The translations under genes were made by a program, and so were the position numbers. Below the pieces are notes generated by a model. That model had not been told where the DNA came from and searched no databases. It saw only the letters and a list, made by a program, of their open reading frames with translations. Source: Symbiodinium kawagutii (lineage: Eukaryota; Sar; Dinophyceae; Suessiales; Symbiodiniaceae). From it: a DNA stretch of 64,000 nucleotides. The stretch spans positions 39,594 through 103,593 of the forward strand of contig VSDK01008697.1 in NCBI GenBank assembly GCA_009767595.1, in the 5' to 3' direction. This document shows positions 20,736 to 32,500 of the stretch, piece by piece. Numbering within the stretch: the stretch's first letter is position 1; each line of letters opens with the position of its first letter.

Positions 20736-21279
20736 ACGCGGGTGGGGTTGACGCCATGCTACATCCGTTGGACACCACCTGATGGGGGGCAGGGGTCAGC
20801 AGATTGCCTGAGGTCGGATGGGACACCACCTGGGGGAAGCTACATCCGTTGGACACCACCCAAATGGACGGTCTCCCATACTCAGCAGAAGACTCATTTG
20901 GGTCGTTGATGGTCGGTGAGAATCGGAAAAGCGTTCCAAGGGTTGGGGGGATTCGCACCAGATAGTTGTCAGCAGCAACAAGCACGAGGATGCAGCACGC
21001 AAAGACCTCCAGTATCAGTCGTTGATCCAGATGAATGATCACTTTTAAGAACTACTACTATGAACCACTATTAGTAATCACCATGAATATCATGTTGATC
21101 AACATCAACGACTATGCAGAACCACTATTGCAGCAAGCCAGCTGATGTTGACAGTGGAGGAGGGACCACTGTTTTTTGAGATAGGGGGATACTTGTTTGC
21201 TTTCACATTTATAATCGCAGATTTTAGTATACCCTTAGCCTCACCCAGGAAGTTTGGCAGCTTACAGGTCTATAAATCT

Positions 21280-21360
21280 CTATGTATCTCTATATTATAT
21301 ATACATATATATACATATATATACATATATATACATATATATACATATATACTTATATGT
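21280..21360. repeat. (TATACATA)n microsatellite
   Basis: Regular tatatacatata repeats; the frames across it are artefacts. Confidence 0.85.
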
Positions 21361-22283
21361 GTACAGTGTGTACAGATGTGTGGGTGTGGCTGCATAAGAC
21401 CCACGGGGCAGTTTTGGGTCCATTATTGAATTGTTCTTGGATGGTTCTCTCTGAGTGGTCCTTGTGACCAAGGTAGTTGGTTTGCCGGAGCTTACGTTGA
21501 GCTACTGTTGTAATGTGCGTGGCCTCAATGTAGACTCATTCCGGAGATCAAAGATCAAATAAGGGCAAACCTCACGAGATCAATAAGTTTCTCCCTAATT
21601 CAGAACACTTCTGGTGTCGCAAGAAAGTGCGCACCCATTGCCGAACTATCCATGCGTCCCCTCGATGCAAATCAGAAAAAGTCAAATCACTCGAACTATT
21701 AATCCATGCGTGATTCCTGTTGCTTTGCCGGTAACGAGGGGGCTTGCAGCACTTGTTGCACATTTGTCACCACTCGAAAATCATGTTTCACAGTTTGTCC
21801 TACCATCATGGACTGGTACCATGTGCTGGTGATTTCACCCAATTTATCCCACCCATTTGCATGCATTGTTTTAGGAAGCATGGCCTTGTCATACCCCCGA
21901 TGCCGCCCATTTGAAGGGAGCCGTCGAGCCCGAAAAAATCATGTCCTTTGCAAGCCAAACCACAAACGAAGTAACGAAACAACGAAGCAGTCGCCAATGA
22001 ACCACCAATCAACCAGCCAGAAAACAGCCAACCAGCCAACCAGCCAACCACCATGAACCAACCAATCAGTCCCAAGCAGTCCTCAAGCAGTCCACCAGCC
22101 TCAAGCAGCCCCCCCGACCATCAGGACACGCGCCTGGACGAGGAGGAACTTCCGCGGCGGAGTCCGCACCGTGCCGTGCGGCACCTGGGGGAAAGTGGCA
22201 CCGGTGCTGCGACCATCACGGGACCCGCAAATCTCCATGATTGGCCATCACTTTGGACCATAAGTCTACCATTTCAATGAGGA

Positions 22284-22348
22284 TTCATGGCTATGGCCCC
22301 CATATCACCCATGGATTGTCCATGATTGGCCATGAAGTAACATTCTAA
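22284..22348 (+). repeat. Dispersed ~65-bp repeat, copy 1
   Basis: 'atggctatggccccca...tcacccatggattgtccatga' recurs at about 22939-23010 with small differences; unclassified. Confidence 0.55.
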
Positions 22349-22938
22349 TGATTCTCAATGAATTTAGACCGTCAAGTGTGGCCATATTTCTCCAGAAACG
22401 TGTTGTTTGGTGGCCACCAGTGCCATTAATAGAGTTGGTGGTTTTTAAGATTGTTACCCTAAGATTTGGGATGGCTAGTGGATTCACTCATATTTTTTGG
22501 GAAGGCATTTTTTCACCATCAACCGGATATGATGAAGTTACAGGCCAAGGATGATTGATGATAAGGTTCATCGGTCGATTATTGGATGCTCACTGGTCGG
22601 GTGCCTTACAGGTAAATGCTGGTTACAGGTCACCAACCAATAACTAACTATGCGTGGAAAACACAATATATTGCAGTAGGGGATAATACCAACAAGAATT
22701 GGGGATATACTGTTGCTACATGTTGCAGCACGGATGGTCAAAAAGCCATGGCCATCTATGGACTAAGCTGCTGAAGTGGGAATCGATGTTTCCTATACTT
22801 GAACCTTCTCCTTCGAGACAGTACCTTCTCTGGCGGTGTCCCCATCAGGGTGAAAATCGCAGGGAGCCTACCAAATGAGGGTGAACGAAGACTTCAGGTG
22901 GTCAATCCAAAAAATCACACATATATTTCAACGATGAT

Positions 22939-23010
22939 TGATGGCTATAGCCCCTTATCCGCCTTATCACCCATGGATTGTCCATGACTAGCCATCAAAT
23001 AACATTATTA
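22939..23010 (+). repeat. Dispersed ~65-bp repeat, copy 2
   Basis: Second copy of 22284-22348, ending 'gtccatgactagccatcaaataacatt'. Confidence 0.55.
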
Positions 23011-23045
23011 ATCTGATTTTACTTTTTTCCCCATGACTTTGAGAT

Positions 23046-23129
23046 TGATGGTTGGTTGTTTGATTGGTTGGCTGGTTGGTCGGTTGGTTGACAGGCATAT
23101 TTTTCATCGGTGTCGTAACCACCAGCCAG
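23046..23129. mobile_element. Family B MITE-like element, left end rearranged
   Basis: Right half (gttggttgacaggcatatttttcat, then AACCACCAGCCAG) is standard. The left half has expanded into ggttgg repeats. Confidence 0.5.
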
Positions 23130-23814
23130 TCATTACTCTCGCTATAAACGGTGGATTTCCCGTTGCCAGATTGGAATACCAGGAATTAATCAGCATGAAT
23201 TGGGGGTCATCTAACCATCAGAAATATCCCAACAATGATCATGAATTATACGATTTGATGGTCATAACCATGACTTAACCGCCAAAAATATCCCAACCAG
23301 CAATCATAAGAAGCCAAACTCTCTCCAGGACGTCGTTACCCCCCTTGGTCAACCGGTGAAACCTCGCTGCGAACCCGTGGACCGAGTTTCCGAAGCCGAA
23401 AGCTGCACGAAGAAGTTCCTCCACACTGAGCCTTGGTGATGGTCAAGGGTTGTGGTGGCCTTAGGGATGTTTGTTTCAGTGGTTGGTTGGGATATTAGAT
23501 GCTATTGGTTGGTTGGGATAACTGAAGTGCTTGATAAACAATAGATACTTTTTTTCAGTGGTTTGAAAGCAACATGCTATTGTTGGTTATCAACCATAAA
23601 AAAGTTTGTTTATCAACCATTTGTATGGCTAATTCTTTGTTTATCAAGCATAGATAATGCTTGGGAACATACTATTGTTCAACATGGTTGGTACATTAGT
23701 TGTTATCAACATGCTATTGAGGCTATGGTTGGGACATAAGATGCTTGGGATTGAACCTATACCCAGGAAGACATGGTTGGTGCCCGGAGGCGGAGGTATC
23801 CCGGGACAAGCTGA

Positions 23815-24110
23815 AAGGGACTCGAAACGAACCGCTGGATCCTCCCAATCTTTGGCTTTTTCCGAATGGGAAACGGTTGGGAACCCACCCTGGGAGGACC
23901 TCTCAGAGGATCTGCGGGAAACTGTGACCTTCCAGATATTCATCGTAGATCGTAGTAACTTGTTCCGTTCACCATGGTTATAGGGCTGAGTTCACCAGCA
24001 TGACTGCCAGGGTCCAGTCACAGGGCACCCGGCTGAGGAAAGACACCGATTTTGCCCTGCGTGAGGCTGTGGCGATTGGCATGCGACCGGCTGGGTGTGT
24101 GGGTTGTTGG
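23815..24110 (+). CDS. Exon-like islands, unrecognised
   Basis: Two GC-rich blocks. The first (about 23811-23930) has two competing open frames. The second (about 23991-24098) reads SMTARVQSQGTRLRKDTDF and ALREAVAIGMRPAG, a composition typical of coding DNA. Neither matches a family I know. They could be upstream exons of the channel gene or part of a separate gene. Confidence 0.3.
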
Positions 24111-25068
24111 GGATCATGGTTGACACTGGTTCCTGGAAGTTCATGATGGCTGGTTTTGCTCATTACCTTCTGACCTGTTGGCCTTTGGGTTTTTCTCAAG
24201 TCGTCCGGGGTGCCCCCCACTCATCCTTAAAAAATTATCAACCATTTATAGAAATAAACTAACCAATTTTGGGGGGGTCCCAATTTTGAGAAATCAGCAT
24301 AGTCGATACTAAGTAATTATCACTCAAGACATGTAGGTGCACAGCCCGACAGCTACATGGTCAACCATCATCCCAAGTGCTGATCATCCCAAGAATTTGT
24401 CAATGAACATCGCTGAACTGGGACCTACAGCCGAACTGAAAACATACAAGAGGCCAGTGCAACAAATGTGGGGTATGAATATGAAAGATAATGGTAAGTG
24501 AGTGAAGGTATCCATTACTGGACCTTCAGTTGCCTAAGGGTACCTGACAGAGCGTACATGAAGTAACATTTCTGTTGTTGACCCTCCGATGCCACTTTGC
24601 TACAACATGTTTCTTCAATGACAAGTGGCTTTGTCCATAAGTGGTGTACTACCACACAGCTGGTGGGTTTCAATAGTGCTGATGATTCTATTGAGATGGT
24701 TGGGGGAGCTACCATGGACATGAATCAATGATTTGGTTAATCAATGATCACCTAGCCGATCTAAGTATATCACAAGTCTCGATTTCAATTGTGCGGGGAT
24801 CGCGATTCTCACACTTTTCAAGGGGTTAAGCAACTTGTGACCCCAATGCTTAGTCAGCAAGCTTTGTCATCGGGGAAATCACTTCTCTTGATCATGACTC
24901 ATCATGTACTAGTCATGTTTCATGATTGTTGATATTGATTTGCCGTGCTTCTTGGCTGATTGATGCTGCTCAAACAGTGTAGGTGCCAGGAAAATGCTCT
25001 AGATCGGTCACCATTTTCAGATTTTTCAGTGCCAGCTAGCAGACAAAGCTTCTTCGTGCTGCTCTTCG

Positions 25069-25078
25069 NNNNNNNNNN
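25069..25078. other. Assembly gap (10 N)
   Basis: Ten undetermined bases between 'gctcttcg' and 'ttcctgctg'; the true length is unknown. Confidence 1.
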
Positions 25079-25178
25079 TTCCTGCTGCCCATATGCATAT
25101 GGTTGAAACTCAAGGGTTTCCCGTAGGTTCTCCCATCAAGGTGGTGGTTAAAGCAAGGCTTTCCGGCTGGTTTTTTCC

Positions 25179-25300
25179 ATGAACCACCGCAGTGACACTT
25201 CAGATTCGCAGGTCTGGGCCAAGCATCTCAAGTTCAAAGATCGCGCTGCAGAAAGCTCAGGGGCAACTGAGGAACCCCAGCAATTGCATGCCGTTGGTCA
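25179..25300 (+). CDS. Candidate first coding exon (possible N-terminus of the channel gene)
   Basis: An ATG follows the pyrimidine run GGTTTTTTCC and opens a frame reading MNHRSDTSDSQVWAKHLKFK, then DRAAESSGATEEPQQLHAVG, closed by TAG about 20 bases later. Composition is charged and soluble. It lies 4.3 kb upstream of the S1 exon on the same strand. The link to the channel is positional only. Confidence 0.3.
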
Positions 25301-25396
25301 TGGTTTCTTGATGGTTTTATAGGGGATTCAATGGTAAACTGATGATAGGGATTCCTAGACGATAATCACCAACAATCATGATTCAACAAGTACTCT

Positions 25397-25503
25397 ATGG
25401 TGGTTTCTCAAGTCACAAGGGTACACCCAAATCATCTAATATTAACCATTTACTAAGAAAGCATCCATTTTTGGGGTCCCCTATGGCTTGAGACCCCCCC
25501 ATA
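25397..25503. mobile_element. Family A MITE-like element
   Basis: Ends ATGGTGGTTTCTCAAGTCAC and CTATGGCTTGAGACCCCCCC, with the internal ACCATTTACTAAG...TTTTTGGGGTCCCC pattern seen in other copies. Confidence 0.7.
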
Positions 25504-26078
25504 CAAGCCATGATAGGGACAACGGTAAGTGGCTAGCAATATCTACATGGTTGATAGTGGTTACTACGACAATGATACTGATAGGGCTTATTTCACCAAC
25601 AACGAACCACTATGGAGGATATAAATCAAGGATCATCACCAAATTATGCTGGTTGACTGGTGTTCGGATTGGCCAACGACGCGACCGCGCATGTGGAGCT
25701 GTCAACAGATGGGGGAAAAAATGGTGGGTTCCTAACCAAACAAAACAGTCTCTCGACGCGATGGGAGTCTATTGACCCATCAGGGCTAACAATGGATAAT
25801 CAAAAGAGCTAGTTGCATTCTCTATTTGGTCGATTGTCGAGGGTGAGTTGATTATCTATAGTTGGTTGATAATCTCCAACTATTTATAGATCAAAAGGAC
25901 TCTGTGCATTGTCATGACAACAGATGAGCAGCTACGTGTGCATGGTTCCTGCAAGTGTTGCAGTCCTTGATGGTGCAACCACGGAAAAGCTTGGCTGTAT
26001 GGACGAAAGATATCATTATGATCAAGTGTGCATGTACTTTTTGGATCCGGTGCCTACTGGTGTGTAGAGTGTATTTAT

Positions 26079-26186
26079 ATATGGTGGTTTCTCAAAATTG
26101 GGAGCCCCAAAAATGGATGGTTGATTGCTATACATAGTTAATAATGGATGCTTTGGGGGTACCCCTATTTTGAGAAACCCCCCAAA
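26079..26186. mobile_element. Family A MITE-like element
   Basis: Starts ATATGGTGGTTTCTCAAAAT, ends ATTTTGAGAAACCCCCC, with GGGGGTACCCC inside the right end. Confidence 0.75.
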
Positions 26187-27640
26187 ATAGATATAGCTAT
26201 ACATAAATATCGTCATATAAAAGAAAAATACATATATATATATATTTATATATAGACACTGTGTGTGTAAAAATAAGTAAATCTATATATATATATATTC
26301 ATAATACACACACGTATGCACAAAATACACGCAAATGTCCTGTGACTGTGTCGATCGGTACCCAGAGCCGTCCATCATCAACCCACCTCAGGTGAATTCT
26401 CAGCCGTCCACCACGCACGAAACGCTCACAACAGGATGGGGGTGTGGTTGTGGAGCGAGCGGAGCAACAAGTCTAGCGCAGGGTGGTGACGCAGCGCAGG
26501 ATTGATGTAGGCATTTCATTTCCTAGGGATTCTATTAAAAGACAATATGATGCCTTGCAAGATGTTGTGCTATTAGCGGCCTCATCCCCATCCCCAAACA
26601 TCAAATGAGAAACTGGTGTATCAAAACCTTGAAATTGATATTTCATTTATATACTTCAATTTTCTTTTCACCGGTCATTTTAAAATTTAATTCTTCAAAT
26701 ACATCAGAAATCAGTATTAAATACATAACCCGTAAAAATGTAAAAGATATAATTTGTTTTAAAACCTCTACTATTAACTGTATTTCGTCTTTTAAATATA
26801 TGTTCTCATGTTTTTTTAAGCAAATACTTTATATCTCTATAATATGATATAATATAATTGGTGTTTTTCTTCAATACTAGAAATATGTTCATCTATGTTC
26901 ATCTATCAATTCATTATTCATTATATGTATTAAAAAACATTCTACATTGTTTATAGACTGCTTATATCATAGTCAGAATACAAAATATTGATTAAATACC
27001 TAATTTATCAAAGTTAATATTTTCATTTTAGCATATATATGTATGTTTGTTGCATAACAAATCATAACGAAGTTTTCGATATTCTAATATCATACATTTA
27101 GATTGTATAGATTCAATAATTTCTTTTTTGGATTCGCAAATAAATATTAAGCTTCCGTGAACCGCCATCTACAAACATGAATAGTCATCAAGAATCGTTG
27201 AACATCACTTAACCATCAATCAATTGTCATTGTATAACAACCATTGACCATCAAGTACCCATCCAGCCATCATCATTCACCATCAAGTAAGCATCAATCT
27301 AGCCATAAATTGACAGTCATTCAATAATGAATCAATTATCAAGGGATGTACATTAATCATCAAGTAATCATCGGTTACCATCAACTACAGTGGACCATCA
27401 CTTAAACATCAATTGACTATCAATTAATCACTATTGAGGCTTAGTGATTATTTTTAAGCACAACTATTCATCACTCATTGTCAGTTAACCATTCGTTAAC
27501 CATTCATTACCGATTGTTAAGCATGATTGATCATTTGAAGCCATCCCTAGTCATCAATTCGACCCTCAATTAAGCGTTCTAACCATCAATTGACTGTTTT
27601 CAAGCATGAATCACCACTTAAGCATTACCAACAGTGCTGT
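26187..27640. other. AT-rich stretch, no gene seen
   Basis: Contains tatata microsatellites (26225-26310), a small GC-richer patch (26340-26500) without a convincing frame, very AT-rich DNA (26520-27150), and then 'accatcaa/taagcatc' word repeats. A transcribed but non-coding role cannot be excluded. Confidence 0.5.
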
Positions 27641-27648
27641 GAATCAAG

Positions 27649-27810
27649 GTTTGACACCCAAGATTCCCCAAGAAATCTGCCGTTGGCGACGATATTTCCA
27701 GGGACCCGACCTGCAGGAGTCAGCATGAGGCTGCCCGCGTCCGAGTCCACCGACCGCTTGCCGGTGGCTGGATCGAAGACGCGGCACTACGGGCAATGCC
27801 CTGGCACTGG
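27649..27810 (+). CDS. Candidate exon, possible N-terminal region of the channel gene
   Basis: A GC-rich island with an open frame reading RFDTQDSPRNLPLATIFPG, then RLPASESTDRLPVAGSKTRH. Composition suggests a disordered cytosolic segment. It ends just before a 10-bp minisatellite. Assignment to the channel is by position only. Confidence 0.3.
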
Positions 27811-27820
27811 ATGCAGTATA

Positions 27821-27970
27821 TAGATGTATCAAGATGTATCAGGATGTATCAGGATGTATCAAGATGTATCAGGATGCATCAGGATGTATCAAGATGTATC
27901 ATGATGTTTCAGGATGTTTCAGGATGTTTCAGGATGTATCAAGATGTATCAAGATGTATCATGATGTATC
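27821..27970. repeat. Minisatellite, fifteen 10-bp units (atgtatcaAG/GG)
   Basis: Exactly 150 bases of 'GATGTATCAx' units without length change; variants are gatgcatc and gatgtttc. The reading frame through it (MYQDVSRCIR pattern) is an artefact because 10 is not a multiple of 3. Confidence 0.9.
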
Positions 27971-28867
27971 ATTTATACATATATTTATGCAGGGTGGTTA
28001 CGTGTAATTCAGTACATTCTTTTATGCACATACATTGAGATTTCACGCATGAACATACACATTCAGATGTTTCAATTTACACATAGATACATACATGTAG
28101 CCAGGCTCCGCGCATGCTTTTTTGAGTTGTTGATACCACCAGAAACTGCTACACATATGTAAATATCTCTAGATACAATATGGCGTATGTATATATGTGT
28201 GTGGACATGAGTGTGAATCACCACCAACAATGCCAAAACTGGGACTGGTTGATGGCCTACGGCTAACCAGAGGGGTTTGTCCATTAATGGTGTCACCTCA
28301 CGAAAGCTGGATCCGGCTTGTCGTTTGGGACTGGGCGTTCTTCATTCCACGCGGGGGTGACTGCTGGTTTGTTTCATGCAGGCTGATCCTTACATGCACG
28401 CCCAAAACCAAGGGTTTCGTACCTGGAAATGACATTATTTTGGTGATTCGAGGTACCCTCAGTCATAGACAGCCTTACATGAGTCTTGAGTCGGTACTGC
28501 GGATGGTTCATTGACCTCTCTCAGTTCGTGTTTTTTCTTTGGAAACAGGATGTTTGTTTGTGCATGTGTTTGTTGACTCCATCCAGAGAGCTAGTTTTCT
28601 AGTGTCCCTGCTTTAGCAAGTTTTGTGGCTGAAGTACATGATGATTCATGATGTCTATCACTGCTCTGACATCGTTTAGTAGGGAAAACCAATTCCTCAA
28701 TCGAAGATTGGAAGGAACAAGAATGGTTTTCTCAAGGTTTCGATGGTTTTTTCAAGGTTTCTTGAGGGCCATGTGTGGGGGCCAGGTGAACACATAAGTA
28801 TACCACATGCATCCACATGTGATCTCCTCATCAGCGCATCATTGTTTGGGTGTTTGCAAGCTAAGGT

Positions 28868-28995
28868 TCGAGACAAGTGCTCCGTCATTGCCTACCCAGC
28901 CACTTGGTCCCGGTGCTGCTGACCTGACATCGATCCATGTTGAGAGAAATGGGAGGCCCTTCCCTTGGGGGAACAACACTGGATCCCAGAGGTAG
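28868..28995 (+). CDS. Candidate exon just upstream of S1
   Basis: One frame reads FETSAPSLPTQPLGPGAADL, then SIHVERNGRPFPWG. A charged 'xxERNGRPxF' stretch is common shortly before S1 in this channel class. The minus strand also has a 67-codon frame here, so coding is not secure. Confidence 0.25.
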
Positions 28996-29304
28996 CGACT
29001 TGGTCTCCACGTTGACCACCGGCCAGGATGGAATTTTCGCACTTGTCGGCTTGCTACAAGTTGAGTAAAAGCATCCTAGATAAACGACTCACCTATTTCG
29101 CTTGGAACAGCTTGGAACATGGTGAGTCTCAATGCCTTTGTGTTTGCATTTTCCGGACGACAAAAGACATCCTGGACAAAAGCAACATAAACTTCCTTTG
29201 GAACTGAGAATCTGCCCGATCCAACGTCATCACCAGCATTCCTGATACCATCGCAAGAGCGATATGATTAGAGTAATGATCATTGAAAATTCAAGTAACA
29301 ATTT

Positions 29305-29428
29305 CTAACCCTCATCACCCTCATCCTCATCACCCTCTCCCTCATCACCCTAATCACCCTCATCACCCTCATCACCCTCACCATCCTCATCACCCTCACC
29401 CTCATCACCATCCTCACCCTCATCCTGC
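29305..29428. repeat. (CCCTCATCA)n minisatellite
   Basis: About 120 bases of ccctcatca/ccctcatcctcatca units, immediately 5' of the S1 exon acceptor; the pyrimidine-rich array may double as the acceptor's tract. Confidence 0.85.
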
Positions 29429-29458
29429 CTCGTTCATTCCACGGAAACTGAGGCGCAG

Positions 29459-29530
29459 AAGAGTCGCGTGTGTTGGGACCTCTTCGGAGGTCTGCTGATC
29501 CTTTACGACCTCTTTGTGCCCCTCGCCTGG
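29459..29530 (+). CDS. Channel exon: S1
   Basis: GCGCAG acceptor, GTGTGG donor, 24 codons in phase 0/0. Reads KSRVCWDLFGGLLILYDLFV then PLAW. The 'WDLxGxxLxxYDxxxxPL' pattern is the S1 signature of CNG/HCN/EAG channels. About 12 residues expected between PLAW and the next exon are not found. Confidence 0.7.
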
Positions 29531-32500
29531 GTGTGGGCCCATCGGGGCTGATCGGATCTCCTTAGCTCAGCTGGTGGTTTATAGGGAAACCATAGGGAAA
29601 CCATGGTTCATAATGGTTGATGATAGGGGATAATAAGCAACTAACAATGGTGAAACAACTAGCTGGTTGGTGGTTTGATTGGTATTTTTTTCCCTAGCAT
29701 ATAATGATTAAGAAGTGGTTTGTTGATGTTTGTTGACTATTTTTTATGATAGGGGTGGTTCCACCACCAACTGGTAGATGGTTAAGACTAGCACTTGAGT
29801 TTCCACCTCAAACTGAGTGGTCTTGTTCATCTCATCTCCCCCTGTGTAGAGCCACCTCTTCTATACTTTGGACATCTCCAAGAATAGCAACCGCGGTAGA
29901 ATCAACTATTGATGGTTCATGTCAACCATCAAAGGTCATGATTAAGCCATTTAGCCAGCTTATTACTCACCTTTTCACCCTGTGGCAGTCTCCAAAGTGT
30001 GTGCTATTCAGTAGAATTTGGTTAGAACTTCACTCTGGCAACTCAAGAAGGTCAGTCAGCGCTGGTTGCTCAGGATTCCTTTGAAAGTGTCGACCTCAGC
30101 CTGGTGTGGAGCATGCTGCGGGAATCTGTGCACAACCCCCACCATGCTTGGAAAGTTCTTCGCAGTCTATGGAGGTACCTGCAATATCCTGCAATCATCA
30201 CCATCTCACAATGAGGGACCCATCAGATTGTTGGGATATCCAATGGAGGGATAGCTCCGGCCGCAGTGAATCGCAACGGTAAGGTGACAATATCCCATGC
30301 CCAATTTGATGCACAATTGTTACCTGATACATCTTGATAGCAGTCCAGTCAGACGACCACTGTCGTCTTTGTCGCTATGATGGTTCAACGCATGCTGTAC
30401 CAATTGTGGGCTTACCATGTAGGGGCAAGGAAGGAGCGCGGCAACAATGAAACTTGCGTTGCTTGTTCTTCGTTTGCATGCTGGCATGGTTGGAAATGGT
30501 TTGATTTCCAAGCAAACTGTCCACCAGGAACTCAATGTGAACTCATCCACTGATCACAATCGAAGGAAAATCCCGGTTACAAATGGTTACAATGTGTCAG
30601 TTTTCCTTCCGGTCCATGCAAAACAGGGCAGCTTGCCCGAATAAACCTTGGATTGTCTAGCTTCAGGATGTTCATTGCTCCACCACGATCAGATTGTCAG
30701 CCACAGTTGGCTCGAACGCTGAATTCTATGTCAACCCGATTTTTCTGGTTGGTGGTTTCAACAAACATGTCGTGTTTTCTGTGCTACCTGGCATTCTGTG
30801 TTGTCACACACAATTTTGCTGCTTGAAACGGACATTCGATTTCAGTGGGTTGCGAGCAACAACGGTCATTGGGCTGTTCCTCCAGTAGCTTGCTGCGACC
30901 CGTTTGTGAGCCTCCGTTGAACAGGGTCCGCACTGCAGGTCTTTGAATATCCAGACACTGTCTTCACAGACACCATGGACTGCCAGGGGGCAGTGGTCGC
31001 AGGGTTTTTCTGCCAAATGGCTACCCGAAAATAGGTTTCTGGCGAGACTGCCAGACCATCCAGTTTCAGTAATAATTCATGGGCAAAATCATACCAGCTA
31101 GAAGAAACAACTAACAACTCACTAATGGGACAACCAGACCGTCCACTTATTTGATGTGAGTTATTTCTTCTTCTAATGGTGTTTTTCAGAGTTTCAACTG
31201 CGGGATGGCCTGTCAACTTCGTGACTTCTTGGCAGGTGGCATATCGGTGTCAGTGTCACATCTTTGAAGAAGCGGTCGGGCTGCCGGGCTGTCAAGAACG
31301 GCTACAAGATGCTGCAAGCACAAGTACGACATGGCTACAAGTGGGGCCAATGGTGAACCCTTCACCTAGAAATATGTGAAGGTTTTCTTAAAATAGGAGA
31401 TCCCCCAAAATGGTTGGTTTATTAATAAGCAATGATTAATATGGTATGATTTCAAGAAACCACCATATCAGGAAAGATTTTCAACCAGTTGATTGTGGGC
31501 CATGCTGAAATCGTGGTATCCCCGACTGACCCTTTTCTAAACCACAATGACGTAGTGGAGTATTGTTGCCCATCGTGAACGAATGCTACAACTTACAAAT
31601 GGTCAATACCGCTTAAGAACGGTTCATGATTAATAGTGAGACTCATTCCTAATTTTTGATGATTCATAAATATGAGTACTGGTCACCCACTCGGTGCTTA
31701 ATTCAATCCATTCGACTGGGTGCCCGGGGCTGGGCTGTGCTGGGCTATGCTGGGCTATGCTGGGCTACGCTAATCTACCTGGCGCTCCAGGACTGGATGA
31801 CGCTTCTCTTCTGGACTCTCAACGTGCCGGCCACGCTGACGGTGGGCTACACTGACCGCGGTGAAACCATCATGAAACCGCACCTCGGCCGAGCTGGTGG
31901 CGTTGGGGGGCGCTGTGACCAACCGTTGGGGTCACGAGTTGTCTGGAATCATGACACGAAGGACTGCTGTTGGATCATGACGCGTGGAAATGTTGTTGCC
32001 AGAGATGAAAAGTCGTTCATGTTTGTTGGCAATCGTTTGGAATCGGTGGTGAGAACTGGCATAGTTGATTTGAAAATGGTCATGTGTGTTATAACCAGAA
32101 ATTGTGGAACCCCTGAAGCCAGCCCATGTTATGGACAAGCCAACAACCTGCAGGGTGTGCACCAGTGGACTGGACACATCCGGGTCGTTGCCACCGTTGG
32201 TGGTTCTGTTGCATTTATCATGACCAAGTGATCCACTTGACTAAGGGAACCAGTTGGGTAAATGGTGAACCAAGTGGTGTTATCATAATAGGTATGTACA
32301 TGATACCAATTGGGTAAACGGTGAACCAAGTGGTATATCACAATAGATATGTGAGCCGTGGGTCATTGTTTTCATCTTTCCTCATGAGCCGTTTACCCGG
32401 TAGTTTAAGCCAGTTTTGTCTCATTAGCATATCTGGTTCTTGTTGGGAAACAATATAGGCCATTATAGGACTTCCATTCAACAGCAATCAGAAAAGGATT

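Noticed and set aside
27821..27970. Frame MYQDVSRCIRMYQDVSRC as a repetitive protein
   Set aside because: The unit is 10 bp, so the apparent 10-residue pattern is three units read through. No start, splice or composition evidence.
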